Source: Nageia nagi (Eukaryota; Pinophyta). From it: a DNA stretch of 64,000 nt. Below the pieces are notes generated by a model, which did not search any database, was not told where the DNA came from, and saw only the letters and a program-made list of their open reading frames with translations. The stretch is taken from assembly GCA_050084985.1 (NCBI GenBank), contig JBITNC010000001.1, positions 170,996,001 to 171,060,000 of the forward strand, read 5' to 3'. The position numbers and the translations under genes were made by a program. Shown here in pieces: positions 1 through 11,460 of this stretch (position 1 is its first letter; each line of letters opens with the position of its first letter).

Positions 1-543
1 CTAGCCAAGATCGAGATCCTAACCCCATGTTAAAAAAAACTAAGTTCCACTTTTTCCTCCAAAGTTGGCCTCAACTTCTTGCACTTACCCTTTGGAAGAT
101 ATGAAGTGTAATAATAATCAATTATATCCAATAATGAGGCTCCAATGTATCTTTATGCACTTTCTCTATCTGGATCCCACCTAAGAGTCATCACCTGGCT
201 CCTTTTATCCAATGTTAGCCTCATGGGGGCTTGGAATACCCAACATGGGTGCCTAAGGATTAGGCATACCAACATGGGGGCCTAATGTGTATTAAGTGCC
301 AACATGGGAGTTTAGGAGTGCCACACATGTCCACATGTATTAAGGGAAAAAATGTGGGATCTTGGTATCATGCTGGACCAATGTGGGGGTATGGAAAACT
401 CCTCAATACTAGCACATGCATATAAGTGTCTATCTAGTCATCTAAGTGCAATAATAGACCTTGGGTTTCCCACAATCATGATCAAGATCTCCAAGTGCAA
501 TAATAACACCTAATTTAAGCTTTAGAGGAAGACTATCATAGTA
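1..543. other. Unassigned AT-rich sequence with a short CAACATGGG repeat
   Basis: No coding region is visible. Between about 239 and 316 the words CAACATGGG plus 'gcctaa' or 'gtgcc' recur three times at 30-40 bp spacing, which looks like a decayed minisatellite. The stretch ends where the long inverted repeat begins at about 544. It may be the flank or an older part of a retroelement, but nothing in it proves that. Confidence 0.4.
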
Positions 544-3500
544 CAAATCCACTCTATATTTCCCTTGGTGTGTTTTATTTTGGTTTAAGTGTGAAATGAG
601 AGATTGACTCTATATTATAAAATGCTTACTATGCTTTTATTTGTTAAAATTATGAAATCCTAGATAAAGATAATGATTACTTATCCTACCTATATGTACA
701 TGTTACTATTGCGGGTGGTTTTTGTGATGTGTAGGTGATAGGTAATAGAATGCGAGATGCTCTTGAATGGTTTGAAAATAAATGATTACTAGTGAATCTC
801 ATATATAAGATCAAGACACTAGGACAACTAGATAAGTGGTTGCATACATACATAGCAGCATGGACCAAGATAAGCTCACTAGGATTGTTAATATGTGTTT
901 ATGATTGCCTAGTTGTGCTCTTAATTTAAAGTTGAAAATATATACATTAAAGGATTGCCAAGGATGTTAGTATTTTATCTTGGGATCCCTAATAATTAAT
1001 ATTAATGGGTAAAGATAATTAAGGGAACTAACGAGATAGGAAAAAGGTAGAGCTTAATTATTTAAATAGATAAGTATTTTGTAAGAATATATGTATGTAT
1101 TACTTCTTAATTATTAATTAAGGTTAATTAATAATTAAGAATAGTAATCCATAAACTTTAAATATTATTATTGGATTAAAATAAATAAGCTAAATGAGTT
1201 GTGATTGGTTGATTGAAAAAGGCTAGAGTTAACTAAGCTTTTAATATATTATTTGTAATTAAATAATATTTATTATGCCTATTTTGCATGAGTTGTCACA
1301 ATTTTAACTTGTTGTGTCCTAGTTGGAAATTAAATGTGCCAATTCTAGTTGAGGTGTGCTAGTGGAACTTAGTTCTCTAGAGTATTGATTGTTGACTAAG
1401 TGGGAAGATATTTTTCACTTAGAAATTAATTTCCACTCACTTGAGTTTAAGTGGTGTTGTCACTCTAAGTTATTTTCTACCATGAAAATCAAATAATTAA
1501 TTATTTAATTAGCTTAGCCCTAGTTGTAAAGTTATGAATAGAACCTTAGAGTTGAGCTTTTGGGATTCATCCTTATTTTTCCTATTTTTGGAGTAGCAAA
1601 GTTTTGTAATTTTGGAGAAAGAGATCCTTCTACAATTACAAGAATTTATTAAGGTTTGCCTTTGATTGTTATATTCATTTGAAAAGCTTGAAATGATTAT
1701 TTTTATCAATAGGTAATTGATAGATTTTAATCTCTCATTTTTTATTTATTTACTTACAAGTATTCTTTTTTTTACCTACTTGTGTTATTTAAATATGATT
1801 GGTTGGGAATGTAGCTTAACTTTATTCTAGAATATTCCCTTTAGAAGCTTAGAGGATTTGAAATTTGTGTACAAATTTGGTATGTGGTTTTATTATAGGC
1901 TTTTAAAGTTTAAAACCCCCATTAATACCTTTGGTTTGGGTACATAAATATTTAGAGATAATATTTATGTTATTAATATATTAGAAGTTTCTCTTATACC
2001 TTCTTATTTGTAAATTCTTCATTATTTTTAAATCTGCCTTGAAAACTATGAGAAGAATATTCCTCTAGGTCCTTATAGGTATAATAATCTATGCATGGGA
2101 TTTTATAGGCTATACATAGGGTTCAAGGGCCATATTGGCCAATGTATAGGAGTAAAGGGGTTTGGGCGATCCACATGGGTCTTAGAGCTCTCACAAGCCA
2201 ATGGGAGGCCCTTGACCCCCTCTCCGTAGCTGTCACTCCTAAAAGGGAGCCTTGGGGAGATGTGAGGTCATGGGAGCCCATGTCATCTCCCAAGACCTCC
2301 CATAGTCCTTCCTTGTGGTATGTGGTACGTTGGGATTCATGTAGGGGGATTTGACCTTCTTCTTTGGGTTTATTTACCTCATTTTTGATGTAGCCTTGGT
2401 TGGGGTTTTCTGTCTTATTTTATAATTTTTAAAATAGGTTTTGATATTTTAAAAATTAGGATTAAGAATTATTATTTTTAAATATTGAATTATGCTTATC
2501 TAGTTTTATTTTCAATGGTTTTTTTTTTTTTTAAAGAAAGAGATTTAATTCTGTGGTTTTGTTTAAATACTTACATAGAGTTAATATTGAATGTTTATTA
2601 TTATTATTATTTTAAATATATAGTTAAGTTATTTTTTAAATAGAGTTTTAAGAATATTTTGAAATATAGTCTTGGCTATTTTAAAATGTTTAATTATTAT
2701 AAAAATATAGATAGATATTTTTAAAATAGAGTTTTTTTATTATTTTAAATTATAGGTTGATAGTTCAAAATGGAGGAAATTAGTATTTTAGGATATAGTT
2801 AAAATATTCTAAAATAGAGTCATTATATTATTTTTTAAAATGAGTTGCATTTTTAAAATAGAGCTTAATACATAGAGTTGTTGGAATGTTTCTTTAAAAT
2901 GGAAAGCATGTAGTTGCATTTTAGAGGAAACCTAAGACTGTATATGATCCAATCATTCTTGAGCTACCATTCAACCTAAGGAGCAAAGCCTTGTTCATAG
3001 TGTAGGAAAGGAGTCTGATAAATTCTTACTATGGGATTTTAATATATTGTACTTACTATTCGATTTGTGAAAATAAATAGAAAGGCTATTGTTGTTCTTG
3101 TAAAAATATTTGAAAAAAATTATTACTCCTTTCTTTGGATGATTGTATTATTAATGATTACTGTACAAGTTGATATTTTTGGGATTTGAAAAAGATTAGT
3201 CCTTAAAAAGTTAAGTGTTATTCTTTTATTAAAGAGTAGTTTAGTAAATGAATTAACTTGCTTAAATGTGATGTTGCTTCATATTACTTGATACTTTATG
3301 GAAAATGATGCTTACATGATTTGAAAAGTTCATATCATATGATGATGCTAGGACCTAACTCCCTTTCCTATAGGTGTGAATAGAGCTAGTATAATGCCCC
3401 TTAATTGGAAAAAAATATTCTTAAATCATGGTGGTTTATTTTTTAATGTTTAAACCTAAGTATAGACCTAGCCCTAAAATTTGACTAAATCATGATTATT

Positions 3501-3870
3501 CATTTAGGGGATATTGATTTATCTTAAAGCAAGTTAGGCTAAGATAAATTATGAAATCCTCATGGTTGAATGGACCTCAAAGTATTAAATTGCCTTGATA
3601 TAATGATGGTGGGAAATATGAGAAGGTATGGGAAATATAAGAAGGTATATTGTATCATCAGGAAATCACTATGTTAAATAAAACATGCAAAGGCAAGCCA
3701 TGTGAGGTTATTTAATGGGTTAAGTTAAAAATAAGAAATGGTATAAAGTTAATGAAGAGTCTAGAATCATGTGTGACTTAGCTTTGAACAATACTAGTAA
3801 TATTATGAACAATAATTCATAGAGTTCTTAAGCAACTTTCAAACACATTTGAAATATATTTCATTTAAAT
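544..3870 (+). repeat. Left arm of a large inverted repeat; LTR-element-like
   Basis: Pairs in reverse complement with 3976-8054. Matching landmarks include 544-550 with 8048-8054, the block near 1100-1140 with 7430-7470, the GC-richer block 2280-2330 with 6255-6315, 2945-2995 with about 4835-4880, and 3374-3389 with 4441-4456. The position sum shifts from about 8598 outside to about 7830-7846 inside because the right arm holds roughly 750 bp more. Around 1525-1760 the arm resembles the promoter and R-U5 part of a plant LTR reading rightward: a damaged TATA-like word (TTATGAATA, 1532-1540) followed by T-rich leader sequence. No protein domain is recognisable. Confidence 0.8.
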
Positions 3871-3975
3871 TACTTATTTTATTTACTTAGAGGGAAAAAA
3901 ATTTGTACTCACCTCTCGAGTGTATGGGATGTGTGTTAAAGTGATGACCCTAAGTGTTTATGCTGAAATAGGGTT
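3871..3975. other. Spacer of the large inverted repeat
   Basis: About 105 bp separate the innermost paired words (ATTTAAAT at 3863-3870 and 3976-3983). The spacer contains no ORF and no obvious terminal signature of a transposon. The arms diverge at many positions, so this is an old palindrome and not a perfect hairpin. Confidence 0.7.
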
Positions 3976-6900
3976 ATTTAAATGGAATCAATTCTGAATG
4001 TGTTTGGAAGCTACTTGATAACTATGTGAATTATTTTTCATAATATTACTAGTATTGTTCCAAGCTAAGTCATACATGATTCTATACTCTTCACTGACTT
4101 TATACCATTTCTCGTTATTTAAATTAACCTGTTAAATAACTTCACATGGCTTGCCTTTGCATGTTTTATTACACATAGTGACTTCCTGATGGTACCACAT
4201 ACCTTCTCGTATATCCCACCATCATCATATCAAGGTAATTTAATAATCTAAGGTCCATTCAACCATAAGGATTTCTCAATTTATCTTAGCCTAACTCACT
4301 TGAAGATAAATCAACATCCCCTAAATGAATAACCATGCTTTACTTAGAATTTTGGGCTAGGTCTACACTTAGGTTTAAACATCAAAAGAAAAACCCTCCA
4401 TGACTTAAGAACAAATCATTCCCAAATAAGAGATATTATACTAGCTCTATTCACACCTATAGGCAAGGGAGTTAGGTCCTAGAATCATCATACAATTTGA
4501 ACTTTTCAAATCAAGTAAGCATCATTTTTCATAAATTACAACGCAACATCATATTTAAACAAGTTAATTCATTTACTAAACTACTCTTTACTAAAATAAT
4601 AACACTTAACTTTTTAAGGACTAACCTTTCACAAAACCCAAAGATATCAACTTCGTACAATAATCATTATTAATACAATCATCCTAAAAAGGGAGTAATA
4701 ATTCTTTTCCAAGTCCTTATACAAGAATAACAATAGCCTTGATATTTATTTCTAAAATCAATTAGCAAGTATAATACATTTAGAATCCATAGAAAGAATT
4801 TATCAAACTCCTTTCCCACACAACGAATAGGCCTTCATTTCTTAGGTTGAACGGTAGCTCAAGAATGGTTGGATCAGATACAGTCTTGGGATTCCTCTTA
4901 AATGCAACTACATAATTTTTAATTTTAACGAAACATTCCAACAACTCTAATAACTCTAATTTAAAATGCCAACTCACATTTTAAAACAATAATCAACTTT
5001 ATTCTAATATATGATAATTATACCTTAAAATAATCGACATCTTTAGTTTAAAACATCAATTCCCATTTTAAAATAAATCAAAAACTATATTTTAAAATAT
5101 CTACCCTATTTTAAAATAATCAAATAAGCTCTATTTTAGAATATAATAGTAATATCCTAAATAATCTAAAATCATATTTCAAAATACTACCCTATTTTAA
5201 AATAATTAAATAAACTATATTTTAGAATGTAATAGTAATATTCTAAAATAATCCAAAATCATAGTTCAAAATACTACCCTATATTAAAATAATCAAATAA
5301 ACTCTATTTTAGAATATGATAGTAATATCCTAAAATAATCCAAAATCATATTTCAAAATACTACCATATTTTAAAATAATCAAATAAACTCTATTTTAGA
5401 ATATAATAGTAATATCCTAAAATAATAAAATGATAATGACTTTAAAAATATCAAACTTTAATAAAGTAATGTCTTAGAAATAACAATAATTTACAATAAA
5501 ACTTCATAGCTTATTTTTAAAATATTCAACTAATTCTAAAAATAAAAAAAACAACCTACTCTTAAATTTTAAGAGTTAACAAATAAATCATATACAATCC
5601 ACCATTTACCCATAACCTACAATAAGGCTCCTTGGGCAATACACAGGATAAACTAGAGACTTAAATAAAACATAGGCTTCCAAAATTGGACAAAGCCTAA
5701 AAAATCACAAGTCTTCCTTTAAATATTTTACTTACAAATAGTAGTCCTCATTTTAATCCAAAATATAGAGATCTAAAAATCCCAAAATAAATCTTAGAAC
5801 CTGAGCCTCAAAATAAAAATCCATCACCCATTTTTATTTTAAAACCCAAAATTCTACAACACCTAAAAATGGTAAACCCCAATTTTAAAATATTACTATA
5901 CTATTTTAAAATATCTATTTTATTTTAAAATAACTATATCCATTTCAAAACTTGAAGAACTAAATAATAATTTCATATAATTTTTATTTAAATAAAACTT
6001 ATTTAAATAGAAATAAATCCAATATTATTGTCCTTTAAAACCCACATTAAAATACAAATTTTAAAACATTTTAGAATAACTACAATAAATAAGTTTATCA
6101 TAAATTCCAAAATCTAATTTAGAAAACCTTACCATATGTTTTAAAATTTTGTACTAAATTTTTAAATACATATATAAAATAATTTTCAAGACCCCCAAAG
6201 GGATGCAAATCACTTGAAGCACTTAACCCGACAAAAGAGGGTCAAATCTCCCCATGCTTCTCAAGGTGCCACATACCACAAGGAAGGATTGTGGGAGGTC
6301 TTGGGAGATGACGTGGGCTCCCATGGTCTCATGTCTCCCCAAGGCTCCTTTTAAGGAGTGATGACTAAGGAGAGGAGGCTAGGGGCCTTGGCTTGGGAGA
6401 GCCCCAAGACCCACATGGGTCCCTCAAACCCCTTTATTAAAAAAATCCTCCTATAAACATTCTTAAATTGGGAATCCTATACATAGGTAATTGGACCTAT
6501 AAGCACCTAGAGGAATATTCTTCTCACAGTTTTCAGGGCAAATTTAAAACCAATGGAGAATTTACAAATGAGGAGGTATAAGAGGAACTTCTAATATATT
6601 AATAACATAAATATTATCTATAAATATTTATGTACCCAAACCAAAGGTATTCATAGGGGTTTTAAACTTTTAAAGCCTATTTTAAAAATCATAAAACCAC
6701 ATACCAAATCTGTACACAGATTTCAAACTTCTAAGCTTCTAAAGGGAATATTCTAGCATAAGGTTAAGCTACATTCCCAATCAATCATATTAAAATAACA
6801 CAAGTAGGTAAAAAAAAGAATACTTGTAGGTAAATAAATAAAAACCAGAGATTGGAATCTATCAATTACCTATTGATAAAAATAATCAACTAAAGCTCTT

Positions 6901-8054
6901 CAAATAAATATAACAATAAGAGGCAAACCTCAATAAATTCTCACAATTGTAGAAGGATTTTTTTCTCCAAAATTGTAGAACTTTACTACTCCAAAAATAG
7001 GAAATATAAGGATGAATGCCAAAGCTCAACTTTAGGGCTCTATTTATAGCTTTTCAACTAGGAGTAGGCTAATTAAATAATTAATTATTTAATTTGCATG
7101 GTAGAAAAGAACTTGGAGTGACAACACCACTTAAACTCAAGTGAGTGAAAGTTAATTCCTAAGTGGAGAATATCTTCCCACTTAGTCATCAATCAACACT
7201 CCAAAGAACTAAGTTTCATTAGTACACCTAAAATAGAACTGGCACACCTAATTTGCAACTAGAACACAAGCTAAAATTGTGACATCTAATGCAAAATAAG
7301 TATAATAAATATTATTTAATTACAAATAATATCTTAAATGCTTAGTTAACTCTAGTATTTTTCAATCAACCAATCACAACTCATTTAGCTTATTTATTTT
7401 AAGTTAAATAATAATATTTAAAATTTTAAGGATTACTATTCTTAATTATTAATTAACCTTAATTAATAATTAAGAAGTAATACATACATATTCTCACAAA
7501 ATACTTAATTATCTATTTAAATAATTAAGCTCTACCTTTTTCCTGCCTAGTTAGTTCTCTTAATTATTTTTACCCATTAATATTAATTATTAGGGGTCCC
7601 AAGATAATTATACTAAAATCCTTGGCAATCCTCTAAGGCATATAAATATTTTCAACTAAAATTTAAGAACACAACTAAGCAATCATAAACACACATTAAC
7701 AATCCTAGGGAGATTATCTTGCCCCATGCTGCTATGTATGTATGCAACCATTTACCCAGTTGTCCTAATGTCTCGATCTTATATATGATCATGAGAATCA
7801 CTGGTAATCATTCATTTCCAAACCATTCAAGAGCATGCCACCTTCTATTACCTGTCATCTACATATCATAAAACCACTTCCAACAATAACATGTACATAT
7901 AGGTAGGATAGGTAATCATTATCCTTATTTAGGATTTCATAACTTTAACAAATAAAAACATGTCAAATATTTTATTGAAATAATATACAGTCAGTGTCTC
8001 ATTTTACACTTAAACTAAAACAAAACACATCAATTGAAATCTACATTGGATTTG
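3976..8054 (-). repeat. Right arm of the large inverted repeat; LTR-element-like
   Basis: Reverse complement of 544-3870 with many point differences and extra sequence between about 5000 and 6200. On the minus strand the word TATAAATA at 7048-7041 is a well-formed TATA box, followed by a T-rich leader down to about 6850. This is the layout of an LTR U3-R-U5 junction read toward the centre of the palindrome. The two arms are therefore best explained as two copies of one retroelement derivative with their 5' sides outermost. No PBS, polypurine tract or coding domain was found, so the family is unknown. Confidence 0.75.
5101..5430. repeat. 87-bp minisatellite, about 3.8 units
   Basis: Units start with CTACC(C/A)TAT at 5101, 5187, 5275 and 5361, so the period is 86-88 bp. 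Each unit contains AAAATAATCAAATAA and a 'tagtaatat' word. It lies only in the right arm of the inverted repeat and accounts for part of that arm's extra length. It must have expanded after the two arms were formed, or been lost from the other arm. Confidence 0.9.
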
Positions 8055-8219
8055 GCTTGCGACATCCTCCTCCACTTAGATTAACATAATGGGTTCCATG
8101 GACCCATTAAGTCTTCTATCCCAAGTTACAAACATGAAAATACAATGCATTAATAAAATATATTATAAGAGGAACCTATTATATTACAAGATTAATTACA
8201 ACTTTGCAAGGGGACATCA

Positions 8220-9206
8220 CAATGTCTCATTAATGAGGTGTAAATATGCCTTTGTATCAATATTACATCAATAATTAACATCTTCTCTAAATTATCTTAA
8301 CTAAATGCAAATAAACCTAGTATAGGACCCAACGTCCCATAATTGGAATACTTATTTATTTATTTCAAGTATCCAAGTGGAACTTACATTAAAGGGTTGT
8401 TATTATAATAAAATTCAAAAATACTTTCTAACTAAATATAAATCACTCCTAGATAAACTAAATTTCCTTTGCGCATCCTTATAGATTAAACATCACTCCT
8501 AGAGAAGTGAGAATTATGAATCCACAAGCGAGTGATATTGCGAATATGGTTGGACGGGTAAACTTTAAAATGCCATAACTTTCTCTTTTCTTCTCTTTAG
8601 TGGTTTGAGGTTGACTTGCATATGAATTTGAAATATTAATGTTTCAAGTCCAATTTGTGGGACCCATCTTCATAATTACTAAATGGAAAAAATAAAATGT
8701 AACCTTCTTCTTTAAGTAGAGATAAGTAATACTCAATTTTATAAGATTAATGTCAACCCTCTATCATTATAAAATACCAAAAACATAGATATATTTAAAT
8801 TCTACATAAAAATATCCTTCCAACAATGTAAAGAACATGAAAAATTGAGTTACAATGAAAAAATTATGGTTATTTTAGTATCATATTATTTTTCCTTCTA
8901 TGTTTGTAAATTAGGTCAATAATAGGTGACCATGCCCTACTAATCTCAATACCTTGGTCTCTATTAATATTATTAGGGTTAAGTTTAATTTCAATAGCTT
9001 CTCTAATTTTTCATCCTTAGAATTTATTGCATATAACTAGGACTTCAATCTTATTGAAAATAGGTAGTGTAACTTATCAAAATGATTAGCATGAGATTCT
9101 CTATCCATTCCAAGTGGTGAATTTGTAATTCTTGTCTTGTTGGGGATGAAATCCCCTCAAGATTGGAAATCAGTTGGAAATTCAAAATTGGGGACATTAC
9201 GATATT
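8220..9206 (-). repeat. LTR-like repeat copy (3' LTR candidate, truncated)
   Basis: Direct repeat of 10920-11460: the stretches 8299-8585 and 9055-9205 match about 11005-11280 and 11318-11458 closely. On the minus strand the copy starts with TAATGTCCCCAATTTTG, directly after a purine-rich GGTGGGGCAATAT, which resembles a polypurine tract next to a 3' LTR. It has about 465 bp (8590-9053) that the other copy lacks, and it stops at about 8220, lacking the counterpart of 10500-10920. I read it as the truncated 3' LTR of a minus-strand element. Confidence 0.6.
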
Positions 9207-10490
9207 GCCCCACCAAAATTGCTTGTCATCAAGCAATGTTAATATTTTTTTTATCATCCTTTGTGTTGAACCTAACTATGATTCATGGGTCCCATGTCAA
9301 TGTTGTGAGTATGGTTCTGCCATGTCCTTGTTGTGTTACCTCCACCAAAGATTCATTGTGCCCACATTGTGCTTTCTCTTTATTTGAATCCCCGATTGAG
9401 GATGCTATGAAATCATCAATATTCTTATGTAATGCACATTCTTTCCATGTCAACTGTTTTGCATTTCCTCCTTTATTCTTGTGCCTTTTCCTCCATGTCC
9501 TCATGGTGTCCATAATGCAAATTTGGATAGAGATGGTTGCTAAATATTATGAAGATACCTTTCTTAGTCTGAATCTTGTTAAAGCTATTTCTTTGGGCAT
9601 GTTGTCATGTCTAGTAGTCCACAAACATGTCCCAATTGATATTGATGTTTGTCAAAGTATCTTTGAGTTGTTTCCATGATTCCTCTTGCTCCCTCGTGTT
9701 GCCAAACTTAGTATGGGAAGATCTAATGTAGTGCTTATTAGATATGATTGTTCATGAAAAATAATGGAATGGATACTCCCAACCAAATTATTTCCTTTCC
9801 TAAACACCTTTAATTTGCTTTCAGATTGTTCTAAAACTTTCTTATTCCTCTAAATTGAGGAAAAATAGGTCTAATACAACTTCTCTCAATTCTAGATATG
9901 TAAAAACAATGATGAAAAAATTGCTCCAAATTGAGTGGTTTTCTTGTGTGATTGCTTGCGAATCATTTCCCAACTGCCCAAAACCATTTTGAATATTTAG
10001 ACTGAGTGTAGAGAGGTCTTTGATGCTTTTATCAGGTCTAATATGTCTTTAATCAGGTCAAATTTTATGCCTATAGTCTTCAAATACGACCTTCCAAACC
10101 TTTCCAAATTAACCATGAACACTACTTCCTTATTTTTGAAGTGTGCAAATATTATCACTCATGTAATTATGTGAATTGGATGATCTTGTTTATCATACCA
10201 TGCATTTAAAAATGAAATACTATTGTTATTAATTTCATAATGAAGTTCATACCTTGTGAGAGTCATATTAAGATTATTCCATGTCACCTCATCAAAATTG
10301 GCTAAATTTGTGTTGTCTATTCCTTCATTTCCAACATACATAGGTGCAATGGGAAATAATTACCATGAAATGATAATAAAATAACAATATAATGGTCGAT
10401 ATGTAATTGTATTCAAATAATGGAAGTGAAGAGAACATAATTACAAAGATTAACTAAAGAAGATCTAGTAGCAATGTTATATTAATATGA
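9207..10490 (-). mobile_element. Residual interior of a minus-strand LTR element
   Basis: Lies between the two LTR-like copies. Only about 1.3 kb remains and no Gag, protease, RT or integrase motif could be recognised in either strand. The longest open stretch (9137-9679, plus strand, 180 codons) is rich in Cys, Phe and Leu, starts inside the LTR-like repeat and matches no family I know, so I regard it as accidental. The element is either non-autonomous or heavily deleted. Confidence 0.4.
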
Positions 10491-10499
10491 GGGTAATGT

Positions 10500-11460
10500 C
10501 AACACCCCTCAAATAGCTAGTTGTCAACTTGGGTTGCGCCAAGCCTCAAGTGTGTGCCCACATAAGTCCTGTGATGCACCCCTTTATAGGTACCTCACTT
10601 CGAAGAATGGAATCAAGGAAGAGAAATTCCCAAACCAAGAATAAGAAGTCATAGTAATAATCGAATGCATTTTATCTTCCCAGAGTCCTCCTTTTATAGT
10701 GAGAGGTAGCTTCATCTCTAATCATGCATTGGGATTGATGTAATCTCATCCAATGGTGTCAAGGGGTGATTCGTATGCTTTCATATCCCATGCATAAGAT
10801 CGAGGTGCCTTGAGATGGGAGTAATCATATCCAAGGGCCAAGAATGCCAAAGTTGGGTTGTGTAGGACTTCCATGTGCCTAGGGATGCCAAATTACAAGA
10901 TCTAAGGGCTTAGATATGCAACATCTCATTAATGAGGCTAATATTGCATTTACAATCATAAATATGCTTTGGTATCAGTATTACATCAATAATTGGCATC
11001 TCAGCTAAATAATCCTAACTAAATGCAAATAAACCTACTCTAGGACCCAACGTCCCATAATTGGAATACTTATTTATTTATTTCAAGTATCCAAGTGGAA
11101 ATTACATTAAAGGGTTGTTATTATAATAAAATTCAAAAATACTTTCTAAGTAAATATAAATCACGCCTAGATAAACTAAATTGCCTTTGCTCATCCCTAT
11201 AGGATGAATGTGACTCCTAAAGGAATGAGAATTATGAATCCATGCATGCATGATATTGCAAATATGGCTGAATGGGTGAGCTTTCAAATACCATAGCTTC
11301 CTTGTTTCTTACCGAAAATAGGTCATGTAACCGATCAAAATGGTTGGCATGAGATTCTCTATCCATTCCAAGTGATGAATTTGCAATGCCTGACTTGTGG
11401 GGGATGGAATCCTCTCAAGATTGGAAATGAGTTGAAAATTCAAAATTGGGACATAACAAG
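10500..11460 (-). repeat. LTR-like repeat copy (5' LTR candidate, more complete)
   Basis: On the minus strand it begins TGTTATGTCCCAATTTTG at 11460, has a TATA box (ACTATAAAAGGAGG, about 10705-10690) in the right place for an LTR promoter, and ends near 10500 in GGGGTGTTGACATTA. TG-type start, promoter position and length near 960 bp all fit a plant LTR. No clear PBS follows at 10499 and no 5-bp target-site duplication was found. Confidence 0.6.

Noticed and set aside
9137-9679. 180-codon plus-strand open frame
   Set aside because: It starts inside an LTR-like repeat, has Cys/Phe/Leu-rich composition without domain order, and its repeat partner at 11.4 kb does not keep the frame.
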